NCBI GenBank assembly: GCA_963765545.1
Contig: CAVXWW010000009.1
Location: 434,001 to 498,000 of the forward strand
DNA length: 64,000 nt
Source of the DNA: JARRPM01 sp963765545
GTDB taxonomy: Bacteria > Pseudomonadota > Gammaproteobacteria > Pseudomonadales > Halieaceae
Reading direction: 5' to 3'
Part shown: in pieces, positions 18,112 to 26,091 of the stretch
Layout of the letters: each line of letters begins with the position of its first letter
How positions within the stretch are numbered: the stretch's first letter is position 1
Position numbers and translations under genes: made by a program
Notes under the pieces: generated by a model
Told to the model about the DNA's origin: nothing
The model's input: the letters and a program-made list of their open reading frames with translations, nothing else
Databases searched by the model: none

Positions 18112-18936
18112 ATGGGTAGATTTGATAACAAGGGATTCGTGGTTACCGGCGGTGCCAGTGGCATCGGCGAGGCGACGACCAGGGCGCTGGTGGCAGAGGG
18201 CGGGCGTGTAGTCATCGCCGATTTGCAAGTCGGGCGCGGCGAGGCACTCGCATCTGAACTGGCCCCTGCCGTCGTGTTCATCCAGACCGATGTCACCAGG
18301 GAAGAGGACGTTGAGAACGCTGTGAATCTCGCTGTTGAACAGTTCGGCCGTCTCGATGGTATGGTCAACAATGCCGGTATCGTGGGTGCGGTAGGCTCTA
18401 TCAGGGACACTTCCATCGAGGCCTATGACCACACCATGGCCATTCTTTCACGGGCGGTATTCCTCGGCATGAAACACGCGGGCAGGGTACTGTGCGACCA
18501 GGGCAGCGGAGCCATAGTTTCCCTGTCCAGCACCGCCGGGATCATGGGGGCGCTGGGGCCGCATGTCTATACGATGGCAAAACACGGCGTGGTGGGGCTT
18601 ACCAAGTCTGCCGCCAGTGAATTCAGCGCCTTTGGCGTCCGGGTCAATGCTGTGGCACCTGCGGGCACCGTCACTCCCATGACCAGCGCATTGGTCAACA
18701 ACGATGTGGACGCCATTACCCGTGGCATTGCCGAGGACAATCCCCTGGGTATTCCGTGTATGCCCGAAGACATCGCCAATGGCATTCTGTTCCTGTTGAG
18801 CGAGGATGCGGGCCAGATTAGCGGTCATACGCTGGTTATTGATGCCGGGCTTACCACAGGGGGCAAGCCGCCTGAATTCTATGCCCAGAAAGCGGAAATA
18901 CTGTTACATGCGGGCCAGCGCACCAGCAAACTCTAG
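18112..18936 (+). CDS. Short-chain dehydrogenase/reductase (classical SDR)
   Basis: NAD(P)-dependent oxidoreductase of 274 residues. The nucleotide-binding TGGASGIG is at residues 12-19, with DLQ after strand 2, NNAG near 85, a catalytic Ser in LSSTAG and YTMAK as the Tyr-Lys pair. The C-terminal part (GHTLVIDAGLTTGG) is typical of classical SDRs using acyl or ring alcohols. Its stop codon overlaps that of the SnoaL-like gene on the other strand. Context with a Rieske oxygenase suggests dehydrogenation of a hydroxylated ring or side-chain intermediate (inference). Confidence 0.92.
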   Translation: MGRFDNKGFVVTGGASGIGEATTRALVAEGGRVVIADLQVGRGEALASELAPAVVFIQTDVTREEDVENAVNLAVEQFGRLDGMVNNAGIVGAVGSIRDTSIEAYDHTMAILSRAVFLGMKHAGRVLCDQGSGAIVSLSSTAGIMGALGPHVYTMAKHGVVGLTKSAASEFSAFGVRVNAVAPAGTVTPMTSALVNNDVDAITRGIAEDNPLGIPCMPEDIANGILFLLSEDAGQISGHTLVIDAGLTTGGKPPEFYAQKAEILLHAGQRTSKL

Positions 18937-19457
18937 GTAGCTTCGAGGCGTTTGTAGCGCGCGGCGCGGTCGAAGACCGCATCGTCCCGGCGACTGCCGA
19001 CGAGGCCGTCCGGTACGAGTTGAAAGTACGGATCGTTGCAGGGAGCGGTGTGGCTCCAGTCCACCCGCTCTGAACGATAGGCAAACTTCCACACCCCCTC
19101 GCGCCGTTCGTAGCGGTCGAGGTAGCGCCCCGCGACGATCATGCCATCGAAAACACCTTCCCCGCCTATCTTGTGGTAGGCGTTGAAATAGACCTCGCCA
19201 AACGCTTCATCCCCTTCCACCTCTATGAGGATATTACCGACAAAATGGTGATTTGCCTCATGGGTCGCCAGCGCGCCCATACAGTAATCGATGAACGCAT
19301 CGGCTCCGCCATTCATGAAGCCGTACTCGCACCAGGCGTCTTCATGAAAAAGAGAGCGCATCAGCTCTGCGTCCCAGCGATCGAGGCCGCGCATGTACAG
19401 GTAAATAAGCTCGGTGATGTCCTGCTTTGCGATCAGGCTGTCGAGAGTATTGGTCAT
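18933..19457 (-). CDS. SnoaL-like / NTF2-fold protein 1
   Basis: A 174-residue protein with the SnoaL_4-type start (LDSLIAKQDITELIYLYMRGLDRWDAELMRSLFHEDA pattern) and the cone-shaped NTF2 fold signature (HHFVGNILIEV, then GRYLDRYERREGVWKF). The fold is used by ring-hydroxylating dioxygenase beta subunits, dehydratases and isomerases. It follows a second SnoaL-like gene by 10 bases and is divergent from the Rieske oxygenase. A small-subunit or ligand-processing role in the same pathway is plausible but not proven. Confidence 0.85.
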   Translation of the reverse strand: MTNTLDSLIAKQDITELIYLYMRGLDRWDAELMRSLFHEDAWCEYGFMNGGADAFIDYCMGALATHEANHHFVGNILIEVEGDEAFGEVYFNAYHKIGGEGVFDGMIVAGRYLDRYERREGVWKFAYRSERVDWSHTAPCNDPYFQLVPDGLVGSRRDDAVFDRAARYKRLEAT

Positions 19458-19467
19458 ATCGGGCCCC

Positions 19468-19995
19468 TCAGTCTACGGGCAGCAGGCTGTGTGCCGGGTC
19501 CCGGCGATCAGCCATGCCCTTCGACAGCGCAGCGAAGGCATCGCCCTGGCGTTCGTCCTGGACCACAAGGCGCAGGCTCCAGTCCATAACTACCTGGCGA
19601 TGTATTATCTTCCACTGCCCGTCGCGCAGTTCCAGCTGGTCCAGGTAGCGACCTGCAAAGGCCAGCTCTTCCTCGGCGCCCTGCAGCAGGTGGCGGGCAT
19701 GGACATAGGTTTCGGTGCTCGCGCGGTTCCCGTCCACGGCGATAAAGGTCTGCCCCAACAGGTGTTGGGTAAGCTCATACGCATCCGCCAGGGCCGGGCC
19801 GACCAGGGCGGTAAACTGGTGTGCCTTGCCCTTGAAGCTGCCGTAATCAACCTCCGCCTCGGGCCAGTAGGCGCTGGCCAACAGCTCGCCCTCGTTGCGA
19901 TCCAGCCCCCGGCTATGGGTCGCGAGTACCTCGCGAATAGCTTCCCTGTGTGCCAGCTCCTCTGCGCCGGGTACAACACCGATTGTTCCAGACAT
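19468..19995 (-). CDS. SnoaL-like / NTF2-fold protein 2
   Basis: A 175-residue paralog of the neighbouring protein: EELAHREAIREVLATHSRGLDRNE, TQHLLGQTFIAV, FAGRYLDQLELRDGQWKI. ATG 19995 is taken as start because the family's first helix follows about ten residues later; the frame extends to 20034. It is the first gene of a two-gene operon and diverges from the Rieske oxygenase gene. Enzyme or structural beta-subunit role cannot be told apart from sequence. Confidence 0.85.
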   Translation of the reverse strand: MSGTIGVVPGAEELAHREAIREVLATHSRGLDRNEGELLASAYWPEAEVDYGSFKGKAHQFTALVGPALADAYELTQHLLGQTFIAVDGNRASTETYVHARHLLQGAEEELAFAGRYLDQLELRDGQWKIIHRQVVMDWSLRLVVQDERQGDAFAALSKGMADRRDPAHSLLPVD

Positions 19996-20150
19996 GTGGT
20001 TTTTCCCTTCGTGAAGCCCTTCAAATACCGTCACGTACTTGCCTTCGGGCCATTAATCAGGTCAAATTAAAAAAACAGTCAGAGCTGATTGTATTATTAG
20101 GCCTTGATCCGCGTCCACCCACACAAGCGATTTTGAGGAGCAATTTATCC

Positions 20151-21551
20151 ATGGCTGAAGAAAGTGCACTCCCGGGAGCTGCCAGAGCCGCCGGCCCGAG
20201 CATAGCAGATACCCTTGCGGGTGATTCGCGAGGAGCGCCGCCGCCGTTGCTGGAGAACTGCTACGAGTTCCTGGGTGACCAGGATATTCCGTGCAGCCGA
20301 TATACCTCACGGGAGTTCGCAGAACAGGAAACCCGGCAATTGTGGGCCCGCTGCTGGCAATGGGCATGTCGGGAAGAGCACCTGCAGGACGTGGGCGACA
20401 ATTATGTCTACGATATCGGACCTTACTCGGTAATTATCGTGCGCAGCGCCCCGGACACCATTCGGGCCCATATCAACAGTTGCACCCATCGCGGCACCCG
20501 GTTGCTGGGGGGAGAAGGTAGCGGCTATGGCGGTCAGTTTACCTGTCCCTTCCATGGCTGGTCCTGGCAGTTGGACGGAAACCTGCTGAATGTACCAGGC
20601 CGTTGGGACTTTCCTCATGTCTGCACCGAGCATCACAATCTCGAGGCGGTAAAGTGCGAGGTCTGGCAGGGTTTCGTGTTCGTGAATCTCGACCCCCAGG
20701 CCCGGCCGCTTGCGGACTACCTGGATGTCATGTCGGAACATTTCAGTCATTTTCCGCTGGACAGGCGCCGTATCCGTGCCCATGTGCAAAAAATACTCCC
20801 GGCCAACTGGAAGGCAGCCCAGGAGGCCTTCATGGAGGCGTACCACAATTTTGAGACGCATAATGCGCCCAACGGGGCCAATACGCAGTATGACGTGTTC
20901 GGTAAGTATGTAAGCCGTTTCATCCACAATATCGGCAACTACAGTCCCCATTCACTGGACGATTACCCGGGGGACAAGTGGCGCCGCCCGCCGCTGACGG
21001 AGAACGAGAATCTGCAGATGCTTTCTGTGTTCGGCCTGGACCATGACGAGGTTCCCCCAGGTGAGAGCGCTCGCACCGTGGCAGCTGAGGATCTGCGCCG
21101 CAAGCTGGGGGCTGAACTGGGTGTGGACTTGTCTGAGGTCAGCGACACATTGATGCTGGACTCCATCGAATACCACCTGTTCCCGAACATGTTCTTCTTC
21201 GCGGGTATCACGGTGCCTATGGTGTATCGATTCCGCCCCAATGGCGATGATGTGGACAGCAGCATCCTCGATATTTTGATACTGGAGCCGCTGGCTGATG
21301 GTGTCGAGCATCCGGAGCCCCCGGAACCGGTCAAGCTGGATATAGAGCAGTCCTACACCGAAGCCGAGGTATTGAGCTGGCTGGCACCGGTCTACGACGA
21401 GGACACCGGCAACCTGCACCTGCAGCAGCAGGGTCTCAAGGCCAGTCGCAGGCGCGGAGTTACGCTCGGCAACTACCAGGAGGCCCGCATTCGCCGGGTT
21501 CATATGACCCTGGATGAATTCCTGAATGACACTGGGGCCTGTGATGACTGA
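20151..21551 (+). CDS. Rieske non-heme iron oxygenase, large (alpha) subunit
   Basis: A 466-residue ring-hydroxylating oxygenase. The Rieske [2Fe-2S] ligands are Cys111/His113 (CTHRG) and Cys132/His135 (CPFHGW). The catalytic domain has the iron-ligand motif HNFETH (His232, His237) preceded by NWKAAQEAFMEAYH. ATG 20151 is preferred, with GAGGAG upstream; the frame is open much earlier but without coding character. The ferredoxin gene overlaps its end by 8 bases, so oxygenase and electron donor are made together. The reductase is not in the window. The substrate (aromatic, terpenoid or steroid) is unknown. Confidence 0.93.
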   Translation: MAEESALPGAARAAGPSIADTLAGDSRGAPPPLLENCYEFLGDQDIPCSRYTSREFAEQETRQLWARCWQWACREEHLQDVGDNYVYDIGPYSVIIVRSAPDTIRAHINSCTHRGTRLLGGEGSGYGGQFTCPFHGWSWQLDGNLLNVPGRWDFPHVCTEHHNLEAVKCEVWQGFVFVNLDPQARPLADYLDVMSEHFSHFPLDRRRIRAHVQKILPANWKAAQEAFMEAYHNFETHNAPNGANTQYDVFGKYVSRFIHNIGNYSPHSLDDYPGDKWRRPPLTENENLQMLSVFGLDHDEVPPGESARTVAAEDLRRKLGAELGVDLSEVSDTLMLDSIEYHLFPNMFFFAGITVPMVYRFRPNGDDVDSSILDILILEPLADGVEHPEPPEPVKLDIEQSYTEAEVLSWLAPVYDEDTGNLHLQQQGLKASRRRGVTLGNYQEARIRRVHMTLDEFLNDTGACDD

Positions 21552-21867
21552 ACTCGATTTCCAGAGCGTGGCGACGCTGAATGACCTTCCTGCCGGGAAA
21601 ACCCTCTGCGTGGATGTGCAGGGCAGGGAAGTTCTGCTGTGTCATACCAGTGAGGGAGTGTTCGCGGTGGACAACCTCTGCTCCCATGCGGATGCACGGC
21701 TGTGCGAAGGTAAGCTTAAGGGGCAGCGTATCCTGTGCCCAATGCATGGAGCGGCTTTCGATGTTCGCGACGGCAGCGCTCTCACGCGCCCCGCCGTGCG
21801 AGCCATAGCCAGTCATGTCGTCAGGCTAGAGCATGATCAGATCCTGGTCGCCGTGGCTCATAACTGA
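21544..21867 (+). CDS. Rieske-type ferredoxin
   Basis: A 107-residue electron carrier with a single Rieske domain: CSHADARLCEG (Cys46, His48) and CPMHGAAFDV (Cys65, His68). The length fits bacterial biphenyl/naphthalene-type ferredoxins. ATG 21544 lies within the last codons of the oxygenase gene, consistent with translational coupling. It should deliver electrons from an unlinked reductase to the oxygenase. Confidence 0.92.
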   Translation: MTELDFQSVATLNDLPAGKTLCVDVQGREVLLCHTSEGVFAVDNLCSHADARLCEGKLKGQRILCPMHGAAFDVRDGSALTRPAVRAIASHVVRLEHDQILVAVAHN

Positions 21868-22115
21868 TGAGGCAGATTGAGGGGCTGGAACATGCGCTGA
21901 ATCCAGGCCTGCAGAGTAAATTGGCGCAGCGTGGCACCGCATTCCAGCAAATATTTGACGAGAAGAGCCACGAACTCGCCCTGGGCTATTTCAGCCAGAG
22001 CAGCCTGTCGATTACCGAAATCACGTTCATGCTTGGATTTTCCGATCTCAGTAGCTTCATCCGGGCCTTCAAGCGCTGGACCGGAAAAACACCTTCTGAA
22101 TACAAGCAGTCGTGA
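21867..22115 (+). pseudogene. Fragment of AraC-family regulator (C-terminal HTH only)
   Basis: An 82-residue frame. It holds the second half of an AraC DNA-binding domain: HELALGYFSQSSLSITEITFMLGFSDLSSFIRAF, then KRWTGKTPSEYK. Normal AraC proteins of this type are about 300-340 residues, so the ligand-binding domain and the first HTH helices are missing. The ATG overlaps the ferredoxin stop by one base. The frame therefore looks fused to the operon end by a deletion, or it is a very small surviving HTH protein. A remnant is more likely. Confidence 0.75.
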
Positions 22116-22198
22116 AAAAATAATCTGCTATCGCTGCCCGATTTTTCGCAGGGTCATTATGGTACGTGGGCAGGGCCGGTTGGACAGTAACCGCAAGG

Positions 22199-22226
22199 AC
22201 GGGGTGTGACTTCCGGCACACCCCGT
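22199..22226. other. 10-bp GC-rich inverted repeat downstream of the cold-shock gene
   Basis: ACGGGGTGTG / CACACCCCGT with an 8-base loop lies 27 bases after the cold-shock protein stop. No T tract follows on either strand, so it may be an RNA-stabilising hairpin or a weak terminator. Confidence 0.55.
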
Positions 22227-22252
22227 TATCCGACGGGTCTATAGACCTCTTA

Positions 22253-22459
22253 CTAAAGAGGTACAACCTTGTTTGCGCAAGGTCCTTTCTGGCCCTGGCC
22301 CACTTCAAATTCAACGGCCTGACCGTCGTTTAGCGTTGCATAGGCTCCGCCGCTTTGAATTTCTGAATGGTGAACGAACAGGTCCTTGCCGCCATCCTCT
22401 GGTGTGATGAAACCAAAACCTTTATCTGCGTTGAACCACTTAACCGTACCTTTACTCAT
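22253..22459 (-). CDS. Cold-shock domain protein (CspA family)
   Basis: A 68-residue single-domain RNA/ssDNA chaperone. It contains GTVKWFNADKGFGFI (RNP1) and KDLFVHHSEI (RNP2), and ends ANKVVPL. It melts RNA structure in the cytoplasm, often during cold shock or growth changes. The gene stands alone, with about 190 bases of noncoding sequence upstream that could include the long leader typical of csp genes. Whether it is cold-induced cannot be seen. Confidence 0.96.
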   Translation of the reverse strand: MSKGTVKWFNADKGFGFITPEDGGKDLFVHHSEIQSGGAYATLNDGQAVEFEVGQGQKGPCANKVVPL

Positions 22460-22651
22460 TTTGATTAGCCTATGTATTGGTGAAGAGCATTAATTTCATG
22501 TTCGACTTCACCGGTTCGAACACAAAACGATCAACTGTGGACAGGCCGCAAGATTAACCGAGCCGCGCAAGAGTAGCAATGCAAAGGGCAGCTTTCACTG
22601 GGAGCGGGCAGGTTTCCGGAGTGGGGTTGTTCAGAGCAGCGGTAAATACAG

Positions 22652-22867
22652 TCAATTAAAAATAATAAACTCAGCGCCGTAGTCCAGCTCTATATCGCCA
22701 ACGATCTCCTCGACCGGAGACTCACCACTCGAGGCCCTGTAGTCAAGATATGCGGCCACGTTTAACACCAGCGCACCCTCGTCCTGCAGCAGTAGATTTT
22801 CATCGGCTATCGCCTTGAGCAATCTCTTGCGCTGGTTATTGGCGATATGTATGTCTTGCAAGCTCAT
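22652..22867 (-). CDS. Small acidic protein of unknown function
   Basis: A 71-residue frame (MSLQDIHIANNQRKRLLKAI, then AALVL-type strand VLNVAAYLDYR and an acidic tail EEIVGDIELDYG). Composition is that of a real small protein and it has a free-standing ATG, but no family was recognised. It is isolated between the cold-shock gene and the AraC-fusion gene. Confidence 0.5.
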   Translation of the reverse strand: MSLQDIHIANNQRKRLLKAIADENLLLQDEGALVLNVAAYLDYRASSGESPVEEIVGDIELDYGAEFIIFN

Positions 22868-22960
22868 AGCAAGCGACCTGTCGAGGGATTGTGGTCTCGA
22901 TTATAGCGCACGCATTCTCGAACTTCTGAAATATGAGGTCAGAGTCCTTTTACCCCGGGT

Positions 22961-23773
22961 TTACGAACCCCTTGCCCGCGCCTCGCGCCTGAACTCCGCC
23001 GGCGTTTTCCCTGTCGCTTTCTTGAACGCAACATAAAACGTGGAAGTACTGTTAAACCCTACCTGGAGAGCGACATCCAGTACCGTGGGGGTATCACCAT
23101 CGCCTGCCTGCAACAAATCGGTTGCCTCGCGCACCCGGAGCTGGTTCAGGTAGTCAAAAAAGCTCATGCCAAAACCCGCATTGATGGCTTGTGATACGTG
23201 ATTTACAGAGCATGACAGGGCCGAAGCCAACTGCGGCAGGGTGAGGTCAGGTTGAAGATAGAGTTTTTTCTCCGCCATCAAACCTGAGATTCGGGCCTTC
23301 ACGGTGTCCGTTTGGGCAGCACTGAGTCCTGACTTTGCGTAACGCTGCACCTTGCTGGTGCCAGTGGTATTCGCAATTGGGCTGCCCGGCGTGCCACTGC
23401 CGGGCTGCTCATAGTAATCGGTGATGTCCACGGCGGCACTTGATCGTATCGTGATAAATTCAGCACCGTACCAGGGGTCTATGCTTTCACCGACCGCGAC
23501 AGCTCGCGGGCGAGCCTCATATTGAAAGGCGATAACACTTTTACCAGAGCAGACCTCTCCGACCAGTTTATAAACGTAGCTTTCATCATTGAAAACCTCG
23601 CGCAGATGAAAAATCCATTCCTGGCGCGACAACAATTGATGATCGGGGATATCTACATAGGTGCCCTGCTCGGCCAGGTGGCTGGCGATAGCCTCTGCGT
23701 CCTGACGGTTCCAGGCGTCAATGTAGCTGGTGACAAAGTCGGTGGCAGTCTTACCAGTGAGATGTGCGGTCAT
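22961..23773 (-). CDS. AraC-type regulator with N-terminal NTF2/SnoaL-like sensor domain
   Basis: A 270-residue protein. Residues 1-about 130 are SnoaL/NTF2-like (ATDFVTSYIDAWNRQDAEAIASHLAEQGTYVD pattern, RQEWIFHLREVF). After a flexible linker (GSGTPGSPIANTTGTS), a full AraC DNA-binding domain follows (LTLPQLASALSCSVNHVSQAIN; VLDVALQVGFNSTSTFYVAFKKATGKTPAEFRRE). ATG 23773 is preferred over the longer start. Most AraC regulators use cupin-type sensors, so a SnoaL-type sensor is uncommon. Its position next to the Rieske/SnoaL cluster suggests it may sense the same kind of ligand (inference). Confidence 0.85.
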   Translation of the reverse strand: MTAHLTGKTATDFVTSYIDAWNRQDAEAIASHLAEQGTYVDIPDHQLLSRQEWIFHLREVFNDESYVYKLVGEVCSGKSVIAFQYEARPRAVAVGESIDPWYGAEFITIRSSAAVDITDYYEQPGSGTPGSPIANTTGTSKVQRYAKSGLSAAQTDTVKARISGLMAEKKLYLQPDLTLPQLASALSCSVNHVSQAINAGFGMSFFDYLNQLRVREATDLLQAGDGDTPTVLDVALQVGFNSTSTFYVAFKKATGKTPAEFRREARARGS

Positions 23774-23863
23774 TCGCGAGCCCCCAATGCTCTGAATATA
23801 AGTTTGCCGCATGCTCTGACCCAGTACAATGTTGGCGGTGAGGAGTAGCGGAAATACCAGCCA

Positions 23864-25447
23864 CTAGTCCCTGAGTATGGCCCGGGCTGCGTTATGTCCG
23901 GGTAGGCCGCTAACGCCTCCGCCGGGGTGAGCGCCTGAGCCACATAGGTAGACACCTTTGACTGGCATCTTGTAAGCGGCGTGCCCGGGAAGGGGGCGCA
24001 TTGAATAGAACTGATCCAGGTGCAAGGCGCCATGAAAAATGTCCCCGCCAATCATCCCCAGGTCGCGCTCGATATCCAGCGGTGATTTGATCTGCCTGCC
24101 GACCACGGCTGCCCGAAAGTTGGGGGCGTACTGATCGACAGTATCAATGATCTGGTCTGCAACCATTTCCTTAGCTTCGTCCCAATTGCGCCCATCGGGC
24201 AGGTGGCGCTGAAAGTGTTGGCAGAACAGGCTGGCCACGTGCCCCCCCGGAGGGGCCAGGGAATCATCCTGGGTACTGGGTACCTGCATTGAGATAACCG
24301 GGGCTTGTGCCCATCCCAGGGTACGCGCATCGAAGTAGGCTTTCTGGATATAAGCCAGCGAAGGGCTTACCTCGATCGCACCCATGAAGTGTTCCTCGCC
24401 TTGTCCCTTCAGGCTGCTGAAGCGTGGCAGCTCGGACAGCGCAACATTCATACGAAACGTGGCCGAGTGACTACGATAAGCGGCGATTCGCCGTTGGCCA
24501 GCGTCATCGAGCAGGGATTCATCCAACAGTTTGCTTAACAGGGTTTGGGGGTGCACATTTGCCGCAACGCAGTTTGCTGTAATCTCGCGGCCATCCGCCG
24601 TCAGTACCCCGCGAACTCGACCCTTGTCAGTGAGAATTTTCTCCACCGGGCAGTTGGTCTCAATCCGGGCGCCTCGACTGCGGGCAAAAGATGACATCGA
24701 TTCGCTGATGGCGCCCATACCACCACGGGCGATGCCCCAGGCGCCCGCGCGGCCCTTGACCTCACCGAAGGCGTGGTGAAGCAACACATAGGCAGTACCC
24801 GCCTGGTAGGGTTCGGCGAAGTTCCCGATAACGCCCTCCAGTCCCAACACACCCTTGAGCGCTTCACCTTCGAACCACATGTCGAGATAGTCACCCAGGG
24901 ATTTGGTCATCAGTTCTACCAACACACCCTGGTGATGGCTGCCCAGCTTACCGAATAATCTGCCCGCCTTTAGTAGCTTTAGAAGGTCAGCCCAGCCACC
25001 GCCCAGGTTGGGTGGCGGCTGCAGCGCGAGGGCTCTAAGGGCAAGCGCAACCTCGGCGATTTCTGATTCAAAAGCCTCCATGCGCCCGGCATCCCGTCGG
25101 GAAAAACGCGCAATCTCGGCACGTGCCTGCGCCTCATCGCGGGTGAGTAACAGATGGTCATTGTTGAGCAGACTGAGAGTTCCGGCGGGCCTTTCCATTA
25201 TTTCGAGACCGTGTTGCTCCAGCTCAAGCTCGCGAATAACTTTGGGATGCAACAGGCTGACAGAATAGGAATAAACCGAATTGCGATAGCCGGGGTGAAA
25301 TTCCTCGGTCACAGCCGCGCCACCCACAACAGGCCTGGCCTCAAGCACCGTAACCCGGCGCCCGGCCCGTGCGAGGTAGCCGGCGCAAGTAAGTCCATTG
25401 TGGCCTGCGCCGATTACGATGACATCCGTATCTGTTTGAGTGGTCAA
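23864..25447 (-). CDS. FAD-dependent phytoene-desaturase/PYROXD2-like oxidoreductase 1
   Basis: A 527-residue flavoprotein. It has the FAD Rossmann motif VIVIGAGHNGLTCAGYLARAG followed by the GG doublet (VVGGAA), a WGIARGGMGAISESM segment and the closing LCGSGAHPGGGVSG...GHNAAR. These place it in the amine-oxidase/phytoene-desaturase superfamily near PYROXD2. The TTG 25447 start has GGGGAG five bases upstream. Two paralogs lie at 27261 and 28883. Reaction and substrate are unknown; proteins of this group often sit with hydrophobic-compound or polyamine catabolism. Confidence 0.85.
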   Translation of the reverse strand: MTTQTDTDVIVIGAGHNGLTCAGYLARAGRRVTVLEARPVVGGAAVTEEFHPGYRNSVYSYSVSLLHPKVIRELELEQHGLEIMERPAGTLSLLNNDHLLLTRDEAQARAEIARFSRRDAGRMEAFESEIAEVALALRALALQPPPNLGGGWADLLKLLKAGRLFGKLGSHHQGVLVELMTKSLGDYLDMWFEGEALKGVLGLEGVIGNFAEPYQAGTAYVLLHHAFGEVKGRAGAWGIARGGMGAISESMSSFARSRGARIETNCPVEKILTDKGRVRGVLTADGREITANCVAANVHPQTLLSKLLDESLLDDAGQRRIAAYRSHSATFRMNVALSELPRFSSLKGQGEEHFMGAIEVSPSLAYIQKAYFDARTLGWAQAPVISMQVPSTQDDSLAPPGGHVASLFCQHFQRHLPDGRNWDEAKEMVADQIIDTVDQYAPNFRAAVVGRQIKSPLDIERDLGMIGGDIFHGALHLDQFYSMRPLPGHAAYKMPVKGVYLCGSGAHPGGGVSGLPGHNAARAILRD

Positions 25448-25619
25448 GGTGCTCCCCGCCCAAGTTTAATTTTTTTCGTTTGGCATAAAGCCAGCTTGTG
25501 GCACCAGTATATACCAGCGATGTACCAGTACTCTCCGAGCCGTCCCGCGCGGATGACCCATCTGTCAGAAAAGGGTGTAATGGCATCATGATCACTGACC
25601 GTCAAGCTGCGCCCGACCG

Positions 25620-26091
25620 ATGACCATAGTTCATATCCTGAGAAGGCTGGACTCTCGCCAGCACTTCAAGCTGTTGGTTTACGGGCCGTTGTTGTTCAAC
25701 TTCGTGTTGTATGTTCGCGATGATCTGGAAGCGGCTTCTTACGCAATGCGCAACAGTGGCGACTTCCTGGAATGGACTGCTGATATTACTTACCATTGAA
25801 GTAATGGTGCGATTGCAGGTTAGAGGGACTATCCGCGGACCAACCGTGTTGGCCATCAAAACCAGTAAGGTTCTACTTTACTGCACGCTGTGGATAATTG
25901 CCGCCTGGTGGCTGTCGTTGGGCCATGTTCGTTTCGCTTGGGACGAGGCGCTTTGGATATTGGCTTTCGTCACTATCGAGGGAAATATGCGATATTGGAA
26001 AAAGGAGATAGAGCTCGGGCAGCCAGTTCCTCAGGCGTCCGGCGGCGGCGTGGCTCGAGCCCGGTCCGGCGCCCAGAAAGGTTTGTCCTGA
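25620..26091 (+). pseudogene. Small multi-TM protein gene with apparent frameshift
   Basis: Two frames join to make one plausible membrane protein. Frame 1 (ATG 25620 to stop 25797-25799) encodes MTIVHILRRLDSRQHFKLL, then a hydrophobic stretch and RDDLEAASYAMRNSGDFLEW. The overlapping second frame (25711-26091) continues with NGLLILLTIEVMVRLQV and KVLLYCTLWIIAAWWLSLG and ends in a charged tail. Neither half alone looks complete. The exact indel site is not clear; it lies between about 25760 and 25800. The 3' end overlaps the convergent GcvT-like gene by 61 bases. Family not recognised. Confidence 0.5.
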
